A DNA stretch of 29,481 bases. It comes from a virus. Under the pieces are notes generated by a model. The model was not told the origin of the DNA, did not search any database, and saw only the letters and a program-made list of their open reading frames with translations. The stretch's first letter is position 1; every line of letters begins with the position of its first letter. Positions 8,260 to 15,390 of the stretch are shown here, piece after piece. The stretch spans positions 1 through 29,481 of the IMG/VR virus record IMGVR_UViG_3300040751_002530; one strand, given 5' to 3'. Made by a program: the position numbers and the translations under genes.

Positions 8260-8270
8260 TCTGCTACTAT
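8242..8270 (+). promoter_or_regulatory. Sigma70-like promoter for gp32 (extended -10)
   Basis: TTGCAA at 8242-8247, a 17-base spacer and TACTAT at 8265-8270 preceded by TGC make a host-type extended -10 promoter. The predicted start is near 8277, giving a leader of about 65 bases before the gp32 ATG. Confidence 0.5.
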
Positions 8271-8272
8271 AC

Positions 8273-8341
8273 GATTTGCAATATAGAACTAGAATGTTCA
8301 TAAGGCGCAAAAATAACAAAATAACAAAATAAAATAATATT
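8273..8341 (+). promoter_or_regulatory. gp32 mRNA leader with A-rich repeats
   Basis: The leader contains a possible nested stem (TTTGC near 8274 with GCAAA near 8308, enclosing GAAC/GTTC) followed by an unstructured A-rich run: AAAATAAC twice (8310-8317, 8318-8325), then AAAAT twice, up to the ATG. T4 gp32 represses its own translation by binding a pseudoknot followed by unstructured A/U repeats; this leader has the same general plan. Autoregulation here is inferred. Confidence 0.4.
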
Positions 8342-9298
8342 ATGGCAAAGAAAACACTAAACGTAGAAAACATGTTCCAGCAAATTTCTGGATCATTTGA
8401 TAAAGCAAAGCAAAGCGGTGGGGGTATTTATAATGATATTCTCAAGTTTGAGATGGATAAGGATTATATTGTTCGACTTCTTCCGTATCGTGAAGATTTG
8501 GACGAGACGGTTCACTCTTATACATATCGTGGATGGGTATCTAAATCAACAGGTAAGTATGTTGAAGTTCTTGACCCACCCCCATCTTCAGATGTTGTTA
8601 ATCCAATTCAAGCGTATTCAACAACTCTTACAAATAAACTTCGTCCACTTAAATTGGATAAAGAAGACCCTCGCATGATTGATGCCCGTAAGTTGTGGAA
8701 TAAAAAGGCTTGGTTGATTAATTGTTATGTTATCAGTGATCCAACAAAACCAGATAATGAGGGAACAGTTAAAATTCTAAAAGTTGGTAAACAACTTTGG
8801 GATATTATTGATACACATGTTAATGGTGAGCGTGAAGCTGAGTTTGGTTGGAAGTGTTTTGACCCAACGGCTAAGGGATGTAATTTCAAAATCAAAGCCG
8901 TTGATAATGGTAGTGGTAAATATTCCGAATATACCAAATCATATTTCATGACACCATCTGAAATTGATGGGGTATCTGACAATGAAGAACGTATCGAAGA
9001 AATCTTTGATGCTTGTTTTGATCTAAAGGCAGTATTCCCAATCAAAACAGAAGATGAAATTCAAGAAATTCTTGATATTCACTTCAAAAATGAAGAAGGT
9101 GATAAAGCACCAACATCATTTGGCGATATTGATAAAATCTTAGATGAAGATGTAGATGTAGATACAGATGACGATGCAGATGACGATGTAGAGGAAGTTG
9201 AAGAAGTTCAAAAGCCCTCTAAGAAGAAGGAAACGAAAAAGGAAACGAAAAAGGTTGAAGACGATGACGATCTTGATGACCTAATCGCAAATCTATAA
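8342..9298 (+). CDS. 32: gp32 single-stranded DNA-binding protein
   Basis: A 318-residue T4 gp32-type protein that coats single-stranded DNA at forks and recombination intermediates. The core domain is recognisable (YIVRLLPYRED, AWLINCYVISDPTKPDNEGTVKILKVGKQLWDII in parts, WKCFDPTAKGCNFKIK). The C-terminus has a long acidic linker, a tandem KKET repeat, and the tail DDDDLDDLIANL, matching the acidic protein-interaction tail of T4 gp32 (DDTDLDDLLNDL). Unlike T4, the segment after WV..TGKYVEV has no Cys or His, so the zinc site is gone. Its own host-type promoter lies upstream; its stop shares a base with the next ATG. Confidence 0.9.
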   Translation: MAKKTLNVENMFQQISGSFDKAKQSGGGIYNDILKFEMDKDYIVRLLPYREDLDETVHSYTYRGWVSKSTGKYVEVLDPPPSSDVVNPIQAYSTTLTNKLRPLKLDKEDPRMIDARKLWNKKAWLINCYVISDPTKPDNEGTVKILKVGKQLWDIIDTHVNGEREAEFGWKCFDPTAKGCNFKIKAVDNGSGKYSEYTKSYFMTPSEIDGVSDNEERIEEIFDACFDLKAVFPIKTEDEIQEILDIHFKNEEGDKAPTSFGDIDKILDEDVDVDTDDDADDDVEEVEEVQKPSKKKETKKETKKVEDDDDLDDLIANL

Positions 9299-9834
9299 TG
9301 GATGATGTAGAATTACAGTTTATGAAGGATGTGACACAAAATGTGACACAATTGAAGGGTAAAATGACTGATGGGCAGTCATCCAAATATACTGGATTCG
9401 GTAATCAGCGAGAGGTTGAAATAGCTCGTCAAATTCTTAGGGAGAGTGAAGGTAGGGGTGACGTTGCTGGTGCAGCGTCACCCGTTTACCAACCAGATAA
9501 TATGGGCGATACCTTACAACCTTTGCATATAACGCCAGAAATGATCAAAGAGATTCAAGAATTGGAGGGCGACGTTATATTACCAGAATATGCCAATAGA
9601 AAAGATATTGTGGGAAATCCATCCCAACATAATTTGCAACCTAATACTAATCAAACAAAATCTTATCAATCATCTGATCCAAACCAATTAGAAATGAACT
9701 TTGATAAGATTACTGTTGATCATGTATATGAACAATACGGTGAAGTTATGAAATCTATTGAGCTAATGAAAAAAGAGTTTAAAAAAGAGTTGCAAATTAT
9801 CAAAAATTTAGTAGAGTCTGTAATTAATGAGTAA
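9298..9834 (+). CDS. Unknown protein between gp32 and the clamp
   Basis: A 178-residue protein with a disordered, Gln/Asn/Pro-rich middle and a C-terminal Lys/Glu coiled coil (YGEVMKSIELMKKEFKKELQ). At residues 130-135 it has QLEMNF, close to the bacterial clamp-binding pattern QLxLxF, just upstream of the clamp gene. A flexible chain with a clamp-binding peptide and a coiled coil would suit a replication or late-transcription adaptor, but no family is recognised. It starts on the last base of gp32 and overlaps gp45 by 8 bases. Confidence 0.65.
   Translation: MDDVELQFMKDVTQNVTQLKGKMTDGQSSKYTGFGNQREVEIARQILRESEGRGDVAGAASPVYQPDNMGDTLQPLHITPEMIKEIQELEGDVILPEYANRKDIVGNPSQHNLQPNTNQTKSYQSSDPNQLEMNFDKITVDHVYEQYGEVMKSIELMKKEFKKELQIIKNLVESVINE
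9451..9490 (+). repeat. GC-rich hairpin inside a gene
   Basis: GGGTGACGTTGC (9456-9467) pairs with GCAGCGTCACCC (9472-9483) over 12 positions including one G-U in RNA, with a 4-base TGGT loop. GGTA/TACC outside (9451-9454 and 9487-9490) can extend the stem. It stands out in an AT-rich region and encodes a Gly/Ala-rich stretch. Confidence 0.7.
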
Positions 9835-10570
9835 TTATATTAAAATAACGGATGAGTTTATTACAACTTTCCTATCACCAATAGCTAATGTTATGGATCG
9901 AGCACCATTTCATATTGATGATGGAAAAATAACTGTAAACTTAATGAATTCAAATGGTGATGTAGCGTTTGGGCTGTGCTTCACAATGGATATTGATACG
10001 GATATAACTGATACAACCATTAATATATCTGATTTAACTAAATTCAAGAACCTATTGACAAAAGCAACTGAATTAGATTCTAATGATAAATTAGAATTGG
10101 ATAATAATGTATTAAAGTATAAGTCTGATAAGTGGAGATGGAAATATTACTTGTTTGATGGTAGTTTATTGCAAAAAACACGTAAACTAAAACAAGAACA
10201 ACTAGATAATTTTAATGCGAGTGTGTCATTTGTTATTAAACCAGAAGTGTTAATGGACATTGTAAAGATTAAAGCTTTACATAAGAATAATTCAGATAAG
10301 GTTTACTTCAAATTTACAGACGATAGTATCTCAGCATGTATCACTGACTACACATCAGCAAATACCGATGAATTAGGTGTTACAGTGTCAGATAAGTTTG
10401 AATCAGATGGTGAACTTGATCAAGCTATCTTGAAATTTGATTTAATTAAGATTCTATCTCAACATAGGGGTGTCCCATTCAAGGTTAAAATATCAAAGCA
10501 AGCTATTGTATTCCAAACAATTTGGGATGGGGTAAAAATATCTTATATGTCAGCACAACTTACAAAATAA
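9827..10570 (+). CDS. 45: Sliding clamp, gp45-like
   Basis: A 247-residue protein whose pattern fits the T4 gp45 clamp (228 residues), which forms a trimeric ring on DNA, tethers the polymerase and activates late promoters. Two half-domains are suggested: ITDTTINISDLTKFKNLLTKA resembles the gp45 DLNGFLGILSLV region, and VIKPEVLMDIVKIKAL... with KFDLIKILSQHRGVPFKVKIS fits the second half. Sequence identity to T4 is low, so the call rests on layout, gene position after gp32, and length. The presence of T4-type late promoters makes a clamp co-activator expected. Confidence 0.75.
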   Translation: MSNYIKITDEFITTFLSPIANVMDRAPFHIDDGKITVNLMNSNGDVAFGLCFTMDIDTDITDTTINISDLTKFKNLLTKATELDSNDKLELDNNVLKYKSDKWRWKYYLFDGSLLQKTRKLKQEQLDNFNASVSFVIKPEVLMDIVKIKALHKNNSDKVYFKFTDDSISACITDYTSANTDELGVTVSDKFESDGELDQAILKFDLIKILSQHRGVPFKVKISKQAIVFQTIWDGVKISYMSAQLTK

Positions 10571-10896
10571 TGAAAAACAATATTAAAACGTTAGGGTATT
10601 TTATTAAGAGGTTGAAGGATTCTGGATATGAAACATGGAAAATCATGGATAAATATTTAGAAGCTGATCCTAGAAAATTTACAATATTAATTGACCCATT
10701 CGGGTCTGCTGTCTATTGTACATGTTATGAGAACTTAGAAGAGGTAGGTGATGTGGTATTTGAATTACATGATGGTGGGCAATATATACCATTTAGATTT
10801 AGAATTAAAACAGATTCATTTGAAATTATTACAAAATATTTGACTGAATTTAATGTTGTTAAAAAATACGAACCACTTGAAACGATAAATAATTAA
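10570..10896 (+). CDS. Conserved-looking small phage protein, unknown function
   Basis: A 108-residue protein from the ATG at 10570, which shares its first base with the clamp stop (TAATG); a longer in-frame start at 10522 would lie inside the clamp gene and is less likely. The sequence (TLGYFIKRLKDSGYETWKI, ILIDPFGSAVYCTCYENL, ELHDGGQYIPFRFRIKT) looks like one compact alpha/beta domain of a phage family I cannot name. It is not T4 RegA. Confidence 0.68.
   Translation: MKNNIKTLGYFIKRLKDSGYETWKIMDKYLEADPRKFTILIDPFGSAVYCTCYENLEEVGDVVFELHDGGQYIPFRFRIKTDSFEIITKYLTEFNVVKKYEPLETINN
10884..10891 (+). promoter_or_regulatory. Late promoter box GATAAATA
   Basis: GATAAATA lies 6 bases before the ATG at 10898 and covers the end of the upstream gene. 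In T4-type late promoters transcription starts about 6 bases after this box, so the mRNA would have almost no leader. Confidence 0.5.
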
Positions 10897-10897
10897 A

Positions 10898-11206
10898 ATG
10901 AGTGAAGAAAAAGATGATGAACAATCTATTGAAGACCTTTTAAAAAAGATTATCAAATATGGTGATTATGAAGAAGAGGGGGTAAAAAACCCGTTACACA
11001 TTCAAACAGTAGCCTCTACAATCGAACAATACCTTTCACCGTTTATCGTATTTGGTTATGATGTTAATGGTGATGCTGTTGTTATATCGAATGGTAAAAC
11101 ACAAAAAGATGATGATAGCTTAATGATTAGTATTGGTCGATATATGACCCAACAACAAATTGGTGATATGCGCGATGATATCGGAGACTTTATGGACGGG
11201 GATTAG
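10898..11206 (+). CDS. Unknown small acidic protein
   Basis: A 102-residue protein with an acidic helical start (EEKDDEQSIEDLLKKIIKYG) and a folded second half (FIVFGYDVNGDAVVISNGKT, then SIGRYMTQQQIGDMRDDIG). No family is recognised. It ends 36 bases before the nucleotide-sugar cassette. Confidence 0.6.
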   Translation: MSEEKDDEQSIEDLLKKIIKYGDYEEEGVKNPLHIQTVASTIEQYLSPFIVFGYDVNGDAVVISNGKTQKDDDSLMISIGRYMTQQQIGDMRDDIGDFMDGD

Positions 11207-11229
11207 AATTTGATTTTTTGTTTTTCGCG

Positions 11230-11237
11230 GATAAATA
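11230..11237 (+). promoter_or_regulatory. Late promoter box GATAAATA before the sugar cassette
   Basis: GATAAATA stands 5 bases before the ATG at 11243. It is the only promoter-like element seen in front of the nucleotide-sugar genes. Confidence 0.5.
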
Positions 11238-11242
11238 TTTCC

Positions 11243-12238
11243 ATGAAAAACATATTGGTATTAGGTAAAGGATATATAGCTTCAAAAATTGAGAAAAATT
11301 GGACTCTAAATAAAGAGTATAATTTAATATTTTGTTCCCAAGAAGAAACAAAATATTTAACGCATTTGGATAAGTTGATCCAAGAATACAAACCAGTATT
11401 TGTAATTAATTGTTATGGATTTACAGGTAAACCAAATGTTGATTCTTGTGAGAATCATAAAGAAGAGTGTCATCAACGTAATGTGAAAGATACGTATAAC
11501 CTCCTAACAGACTGCATTGGTTGGAAAACCAATTTCATTACAGTTTCTACGGGGTGTGTATATAATGATGAAAATGGTAGGGTGTTTACTGAAGAAGATG
11601 AACATAACTTTGGTCATTCTAACCCAACGGCATCAACATATAGTAAATCTAAATCTTGGTTTGAAAAAGATTTTGTGAGTAGAATAGTTGAAGATGATGT
11701 TGAATCTAAAAACTATTTACTTCGTATTAGAATGCCATTTGATAGTGTAATGGATGATAAAAATTATATCAATAAAATTATTAAATATGATAAATTGATT
11801 AATTATCCAAATTCAGTTACAGATGTTCGTTCACTTGTTGAGTTTATTGAAATTATAGTTGAAGGTGATGTTGAACAAGGTGTGTTTAATGTTGTAAATA
11901 AAGACCCGATTACAGCAGAACAGGTTGTCGATATATACAATAAATATTGTAGTCATTTATTTCCTAAAAAAGAAGTAGATAGATGGTATTCAACCGATGA
12001 TCTTTTAAGTGAGGGGTTAATGAAATGTCGTAGAAGTAATTGTGTTTTATCAACAGAAAAATTGGAAAAGTATTACCCAAATCTTTTCACAGCCGAAGAA
12101 GCTATAACAAGTTCTATTATAATTCATAGAAATCATACAGCATTGAAACGAGCTACATCTAATGTAGGTGGGGTTAAACCATTTTCAGATGAAGAAATTC
12201 AAGAAATATATAATGTCATATTAAAGGGGGGTAAATAA
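11243..12238 (+). CDS. 4-keto-6-deoxy-sugar epimerase/reductase (NRS/ER or RmlD-like)
   Basis: A 331-residue NAD(P)-dependent short-chain dehydrogenase of the nucleotide-sugar type. The dinucleotide motif is LVLGKGYIASKI at residues 5-16. The segments VINCYGFTGKPNVDSCE, TVSTGCVYNDENG, TYSKSK (YxxxK catalytic pair) and LLRIRMPFDS...KNYINKIIKYDKLINYPNSVTD resemble plant-type NRS/ER (UER1), which does both the 3,5-epimerisation and the 4-reduction that make L-rhamnose nucleotide sugars. The C-terminal 40 residues are extra. I place the start at 11243; an upstream TTG at 11210 would add residues before the Rossmann strand. With the next two genes it makes a route to dTDP-L-rhamnose or a related sugar. 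Confidence 0.8.
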   Translation: MKNILVLGKGYIASKIEKNWTLNKEYNLIFCSQEETKYLTHLDKLIQEYKPVFVINCYGFTGKPNVDSCENHKEECHQRNVKDTYNLLTDCIGWKTNFITVSTGCVYNDENGRVFTEEDEHNFGHSNPTASTYSKSKSWFEKDFVSRIVEDDVESKNYLLRIRMPFDSVMDDKNYINKIIKYDKLINYPNSVTDVRSLVEFIEIIVEGDVEQGVFNVVNKDPITAEQVVDIYNKYCSHLFPKKEVDRWYSTDDLLSEGLMKCRRSNCVLSTEKLEKYYPNLFTAEEAITSSIIIHRNHTALKRATSNVGGVKPFSDEEIQEIYNVILKGGK

Positions 12239-12240
12239 TT

Positions 12241-13011
12241 ATGCGCGGAGTTTTGCTAGCTGGAGGGATGGGTGTCAGAATGCATCCATTCACCAAAACA
12301 GTAACAAATAAACACTTAGCTCCTGTTTATAGTAAAGATGGTGCTGTCCCAATGATCGATTATCCAGTTGATACGTTAAAAAAGATGGGTATAACAGATA
12401 TTCTTGTTATTACATCTAAAGAACATTGTGGTGATATTGTAGAACATCTAGGTGATGGTTATGATCGTGGTCTTAATTTTACATATAAAATCCAAGAGAT
12501 GAATGACCCAGAAAGACCTATAGGTATTGCATCAGCACTTAAATTAGCAAGGGATTTTACTGGTAATGACGATTTTGTTGTTATTTTAGGTGATAATTTC
12601 TTTGAATGGAATGATTATTTTAAAGAATGTTTAGACGATTTCAGTATACATGATCAATTAAAGTGTGGATTATTTTTATATCAAACTGATAGATGGAAAG
12701 ATTTTGGTGTAGCTAAATTAAGTGATAATGTTGATGATCGTGGATTTATTAATATTGAAGAAATAGTTGAAAAACCAACTGAATTCGTATCTGATCTTGC
12801 TGTAACAGGTATGTATGTTTATTCATCTGATATTTATCAATATTTAGATGAATTAACACCATCTCAAAGGGGTGAGCTTGAAATTTCGCATATCAACGAT
12901 ATGTATTGTAAAAAGAACTTGACTTGGTGGGCAAAGTTTGATACATTTTGGTCAGATATGGGGATTCCCGAATCGATGCTAGAAGTTCAAGATTATTTAA
13001 TTAAAAAATGA
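12241..13011 (+). CDS. rmlA: Glucose-1-phosphate thymidylyltransferase (RmlA-like)
   Basis: A 256-residue nucleotidyltransferase, somewhat shorter than cellular RmlA (about 290). It should join dTTP and glucose-1-phosphate to give dTDP-glucose. The signature LLAGGMGVRMHPFTKTVTNK at residues 5-24 is the nucleotide-binding GxGxRxxPxT...K motif. VILGDNFF carries the metal-binding Asp, IVEKP is the sugar-site Glu/Lys segment, and TPSQRGELEISHINDMY matches the RmlA RGELEI element. The missing length appears to be at the C-terminus. It follows the reductase by 2 bases and overlaps the next gene by 4. Confidence 0.88.
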   Translation: MRGVLLAGGMGVRMHPFTKTVTNKHLAPVYSKDGAVPMIDYPVDTLKKMGITDILVITSKEHCGDIVEHLGDGYDRGLNFTYKIQEMNDPERPIGIASALKLARDFTGNDDFVVILGDNFFEWNDYFKECLDDFSIHDQLKCGLFLYQTDRWKDFGVAKLSDNVDDRGFINIEEIVEKPTEFVSDLAVTGMYVYSSDIYQYLDELTPSQRGELEISHINDMYCKKNLTWWAKFDTFWSDMGIPESMLEVQDYLIKK

Positions 13012-13274
13012 AAACAAAAAATAAACCAACAGAAGAAGAACTCATTGGGGATCACTTAGAAACCTATTCACCAATTTTAGATGAGATTAACAAGGCCGAG
13101 GTTTACGAACCTAGTTTACTGTTTTCTTGGCGAGAAAGGCTTCAAAAATATATATATAAAATTGATGACAGTGATATTTATGATGGTGAAGAACAATTGA
13201 AAGAACTCATGAAATATGGGTGGTATTTTGTTGGCGTGTTTGTAATTGTAACGTTAGTGTTGGTGTCTCTATGA
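13008..13274 (+). CDS. Small tail-anchored membrane protein
   Basis: An 88-residue protein with a soluble acidic N-terminal part and one hydrophobic segment at the very end (WYFVGVFVIVTLVLVSL, about residues 72-88), as expected of a tail-anchored inner-membrane protein. It lies between rmlA and rmlB with a 4-base overlap on each side, so it is part of the cassette's operon. It may hold a sugar-handling step at the membrane; nothing identifies the function. Confidence 0.62.
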   Translation: MKTKNKPTEEELIGDHLETYSPILDEINKAEVYEPSLLFSWRERLQKYIYKIDDSDIYDGEEQLKELMKYGWYFVGVFVIVTLVLVSL

Positions 13275-14266
13275 CTGGTAAAAGAATATTAATGACAGGT
13301 GGGTGTGGATTCATTGGTTCTAATTTTATAAACTATCTTATTGATAATTGTGATGATTTTAGAATTATAAATTTTGATTTTGAGGGTATTGGGTCAAATA
13401 GATCATTTATCAAAGAACCTAAGAGTGATAAACAAGAGATTCACCACCTTAAATGGGATATATCATATGATATTGTCAAGAATAGAGTATTGGATGATCT
13501 ACCATTCGATTATTTGATTAACTTTGCTGCTGAAAGTCACGTAGATCGCTCAATAACCACGCCAGAGCCATTTATTAGATCAAATGTTATGGGAACTATG
13601 CAAATGCTTGAGCTTGCTCGTAAAATAGGTGTTAAACGTTTTGTTCAAATATCAACGGATGAAGTAGCGGGGTCTGTTAAGAAACCAACTAAAGAAACCG
13701 CTAAATATAAACCATCATCTGTATATTCAGCATCTAAAGCAAGTGCAGAATTGATTTGTAATGCGTATAAAGAGACATATGGTATGGATATTGTTATCAC
13801 AAGGTGTGGTAACAATTATGGAAAAAATCAATTTGAAGAGAAGTTAATTCCAAAGGTTATTAAAAATGCATTAAACGATGAGAAAATACCTGTTTATGAT
13901 AAGGGCGAACAGGTAAGAGAATGGGTTTATGTAGAAGATCATATTTCTGATATTATTTATGTTGCAGAACATGGTAAATCTGGTCAAATATATAATGTTG
14001 GTCAAGGATATCCTATGAAAAACATTGACTTGGTTAAAAAAATCCTTAATATTATGGGTAAATCAGAAGATTTGATTGAATTTAAACCAAATGCCCGTTT
14101 AGGTCATGATTTCAAATATTCATTAGATTTAAAAAAATTAATTAAGTTAAAGGGTGAAGATGATGCTAAAATTATTTATATGAAAGATATAAAATACGTA
14201 ACGCAAAGACTATCAGAAACAATAAAATACTATGAATCTCAGATGTTATCTAAAGGTATCAAATAA
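13271..14266 (+). CDS. rmlB: dTDP-glucose 4,6-dehydratase (RmlB-like)
   Basis: A 331-residue short-chain dehydrogenase that should convert dTDP-glucose to dTDP-4-keto-6-deoxyglucose. The NAD motif is TGGCGFIGSNF near residues 10-20. The substrate and catalytic motifs follow in RmlB order: NFAAESHVDRSI, QISTDEVAGS, VYSASKASAE (YxxxK), TRCGNNYGKNQFEEKLIP and GEQVREWVYVEDH. These are close to the usual RmlB signatures. The start at 13271 forms an ATGA overlap with the previous stop; an upstream in-frame ATG at 13220 would add 17 unlikely residues. Confidence 0.92.
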   Translation: MTGKRILMTGGCGFIGSNFINYLIDNCDDFRIINFDFEGIGSNRSFIKEPKSDKQEIHHLKWDISYDIVKNRVLDDLPFDYLINFAAESHVDRSITTPEPFIRSNVMGTMQMLELARKIGVKRFVQISTDEVAGSVKKPTKETAKYKPSSVYSASKASAELICNAYKETYGMDIVITRCGNNYGKNQFEEKLIPKVIKNALNDEKIPVYDKGEQVREWVYVEDHISDIIYVAEHGKSGQIYNVGQGYPMKNIDLVKKILNIMGKSEDLIEFKPNARLGHDFKYSLDLKKLIKLKGEDDAKIIYMKDIKYVTQRLSETIKYYESQMLSKGIK

Positions 14267-14269
14267 ATT

Positions 14270-15178
14270 ATGAAGAATCTAATAATCGATGGCGGAAATC
14301 TTCTCTATAGGTCATTTTATGCTTCGAAGAAACATAGGTATGAAAATCATGAGGGTAAAGATTTTACACATATTATAGTATATCTAAGAATCCTTAAAGA
14401 TTTGGTAGATCGGTTTGATAATCGTAGGGTCTATATTGCATGGGATATTAGAAATAAAGGGTTTGTAAACTTTAGACAAGAAGGTGTTGAATATAAAGAA
14501 AACAGAGATAGAACCGAACATGAATTAGCTCATAAGTTCGATAAAGTTATTTGGAAATTAACTGAATTACTTGGTATTACTAATATTAGAGCCGAAAAAC
14601 TTGAAGGTGATGATATAATTTACTTCTTAGTTGATAAGTATAGTGATCACGACAATGTTGTTGTATCAACTGATGGCGATTTCTTACAATTATTTCATAA
14701 TTATGATGTAAAAATTTATAATCCCCAAAAAGATGCAGTAATAAATTCAAAAAATTCTAAACAATACAATGGTGGGGTAGATAACGATAAGTTTCTATTT
14801 TATAAAGCTGTAATGGGTGATATATCTGATAATATTAAGGGTCTATATAAATATGGTCCTGTCAAAAGTAAAAAGTTTGTTGAAAACTTAAAGGAAAACT
14901 TCTCAAACCTAAGTCAAGAAGATCGTGATTGTATTAAACACAATATAGATATGATGAATCTCAAAAATGGGATTGGGACATATGAAGATGAGGGTGAATA
15001 TTATGAATCACAAGATATTAAAATAGATTTTGATTCGGTTAAGTTTTGGGATTTAGTTGATCGGTTAGGGATTGAAGATTATCTTGGTTATAGATCAGAA
15101 TGGGCCGATCACTTCGATAAATCTGGTACAAAATTAGTAGATGGGTTGCAAAAAATGTTAGATTCTATAAATAATTAA
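14270..15178 (+). CDS. rnh: RNase H / FEN-type 5'-3' exonuclease
   Basis: A 302-residue PIN/FEN-fold nuclease, nearly the length of T4 RNase H (305). It should remove RNA primers and flaps from lagging-strand fragments. Metal-binding acidic residues appear in family order: NLIIDGGNLLYRSFYA at the N-terminus, KLEGDDIIYFL near residue 115, VVSTDGDFLQLF near 138, and AVMGDISDNIKGLYKYGPVKSKKF near 190, the helix-hairpin-helix DNA-binding region. A late promoter for the next gene overlaps its end. Confidence 0.9.
   Translation: MKNLIIDGGNLLYRSFYASKKHRYENHEGKDFTHIIVYLRILKDLVDRFDNRRVYIAWDIRNKGFVNFRQEGVEYKENRDRTEHELAHKFDKVIWKLTELLGITNIRAEKLEGDDIIYFLVDKYSDHDNVVVSTDGDFLQLFHNYDVKIYNPQKDAVINSKNSKQYNGGVDNDKFLFYKAVMGDISDNIKGLYKYGPVKSKKFVENLKENFSNLSQEDRDCIKHNIDMMNLKNGIGTYEDEGEYYESQDIKIDFDSVKFWDLVDRLGIEDYLGYRSEWADHFDKSGTKLVDGLQKMLDSINN
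15166..15173 (+). promoter_or_regulatory. Late promoter box TATAAATA
   Basis: Exact TATAAATA at the end of the rnh gene, 12 bases before the ATG at 15186, so a short leader of about 6 bases is expected. Confidence 0.5.
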
Positions 15179-15185
15179 AAATATT

Positions 15186-15365
15186 ATGACTAATTTAACT
15201 AGAAATTGTAGTTTTTGTGGCGCTATGGCACAAGGTAGAATTCAACCACCTTATGATAATGGGTTTGAGATAGTAACAGAGGCTAGATATCAATGTTCTC
15301 GCTGTATGAACCTATTCGCTAAAGAGGTTGTTAAGAGAGAACCTAAGAAAAAGCTTGATAAATAA
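15186..15365 (+). CDS. Small zinc-ribbon protein
   Basis: A 59-residue protein read directly from the sequence: ATG at 15186, stop TAA at 15363-15365. It has two Cys pairs, CSFC at residues 8-11 and CSRC at 37-40, spaced like a zinc ribbon, and a basic tail (KREPKKKLDK). An exact late promoter box precedes it. Zinc ribbons of this size in phages often bind nucleic acids or RNA polymerase; which applies here is unknown. Confidence 0.72.
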   Translation: MTNLTRNCSFCGAMAQGRIQPPYDNGFEIVTEARYQCSRCMNLFAKEVVKREPKKKLDK

Positions 15366-15382
15366 GACAAATCTGCTATAAT
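15355..15382 (+). promoter_or_regulatory. Sigma70-like promoter with extended -10
   Basis: TTGATA at 15355-15360, a 16-base spacer, and TATAAT at 15377-15382 preceded by TGC. The predicted transcription start falls on or next to the ATG at 15390. The -10 lies inside a palindrome (separate entry). Confidence 0.6.
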
Positions 15383-15390
15383 TTAGCAGA
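15372..15390. promoter_or_regulatory. Operator-like palindrome over the -10 and start codon
   Basis: TCTGCTA (15372-15378), TAATT, TAGCAGA (15384-15390) is a perfect 7-bp inverted repeat covering the -10 box and reaching the A of the start codon. It could be a repressor operator or, if transcribed, a hairpin. Confidence 0.5.

Noticed and set aside
9148-9254. Tandem repeats (GATGTA/GATGAC and AAGGAAACGAAA) near the end of gp32
   Set aside because: They encode the acidic linker and a KKET repeat; low-complexity coding sequence in a flexible linker explains them.
9330-9351. Direct repeat TGTGACACAA twice, 12 bases apart
   Set aside because: Each half looks operator-like, but the repeat encodes VTQ-N-VTQ near a gene start and lies downstream of the start codon without a promoter; it is more simply a coding repeat.
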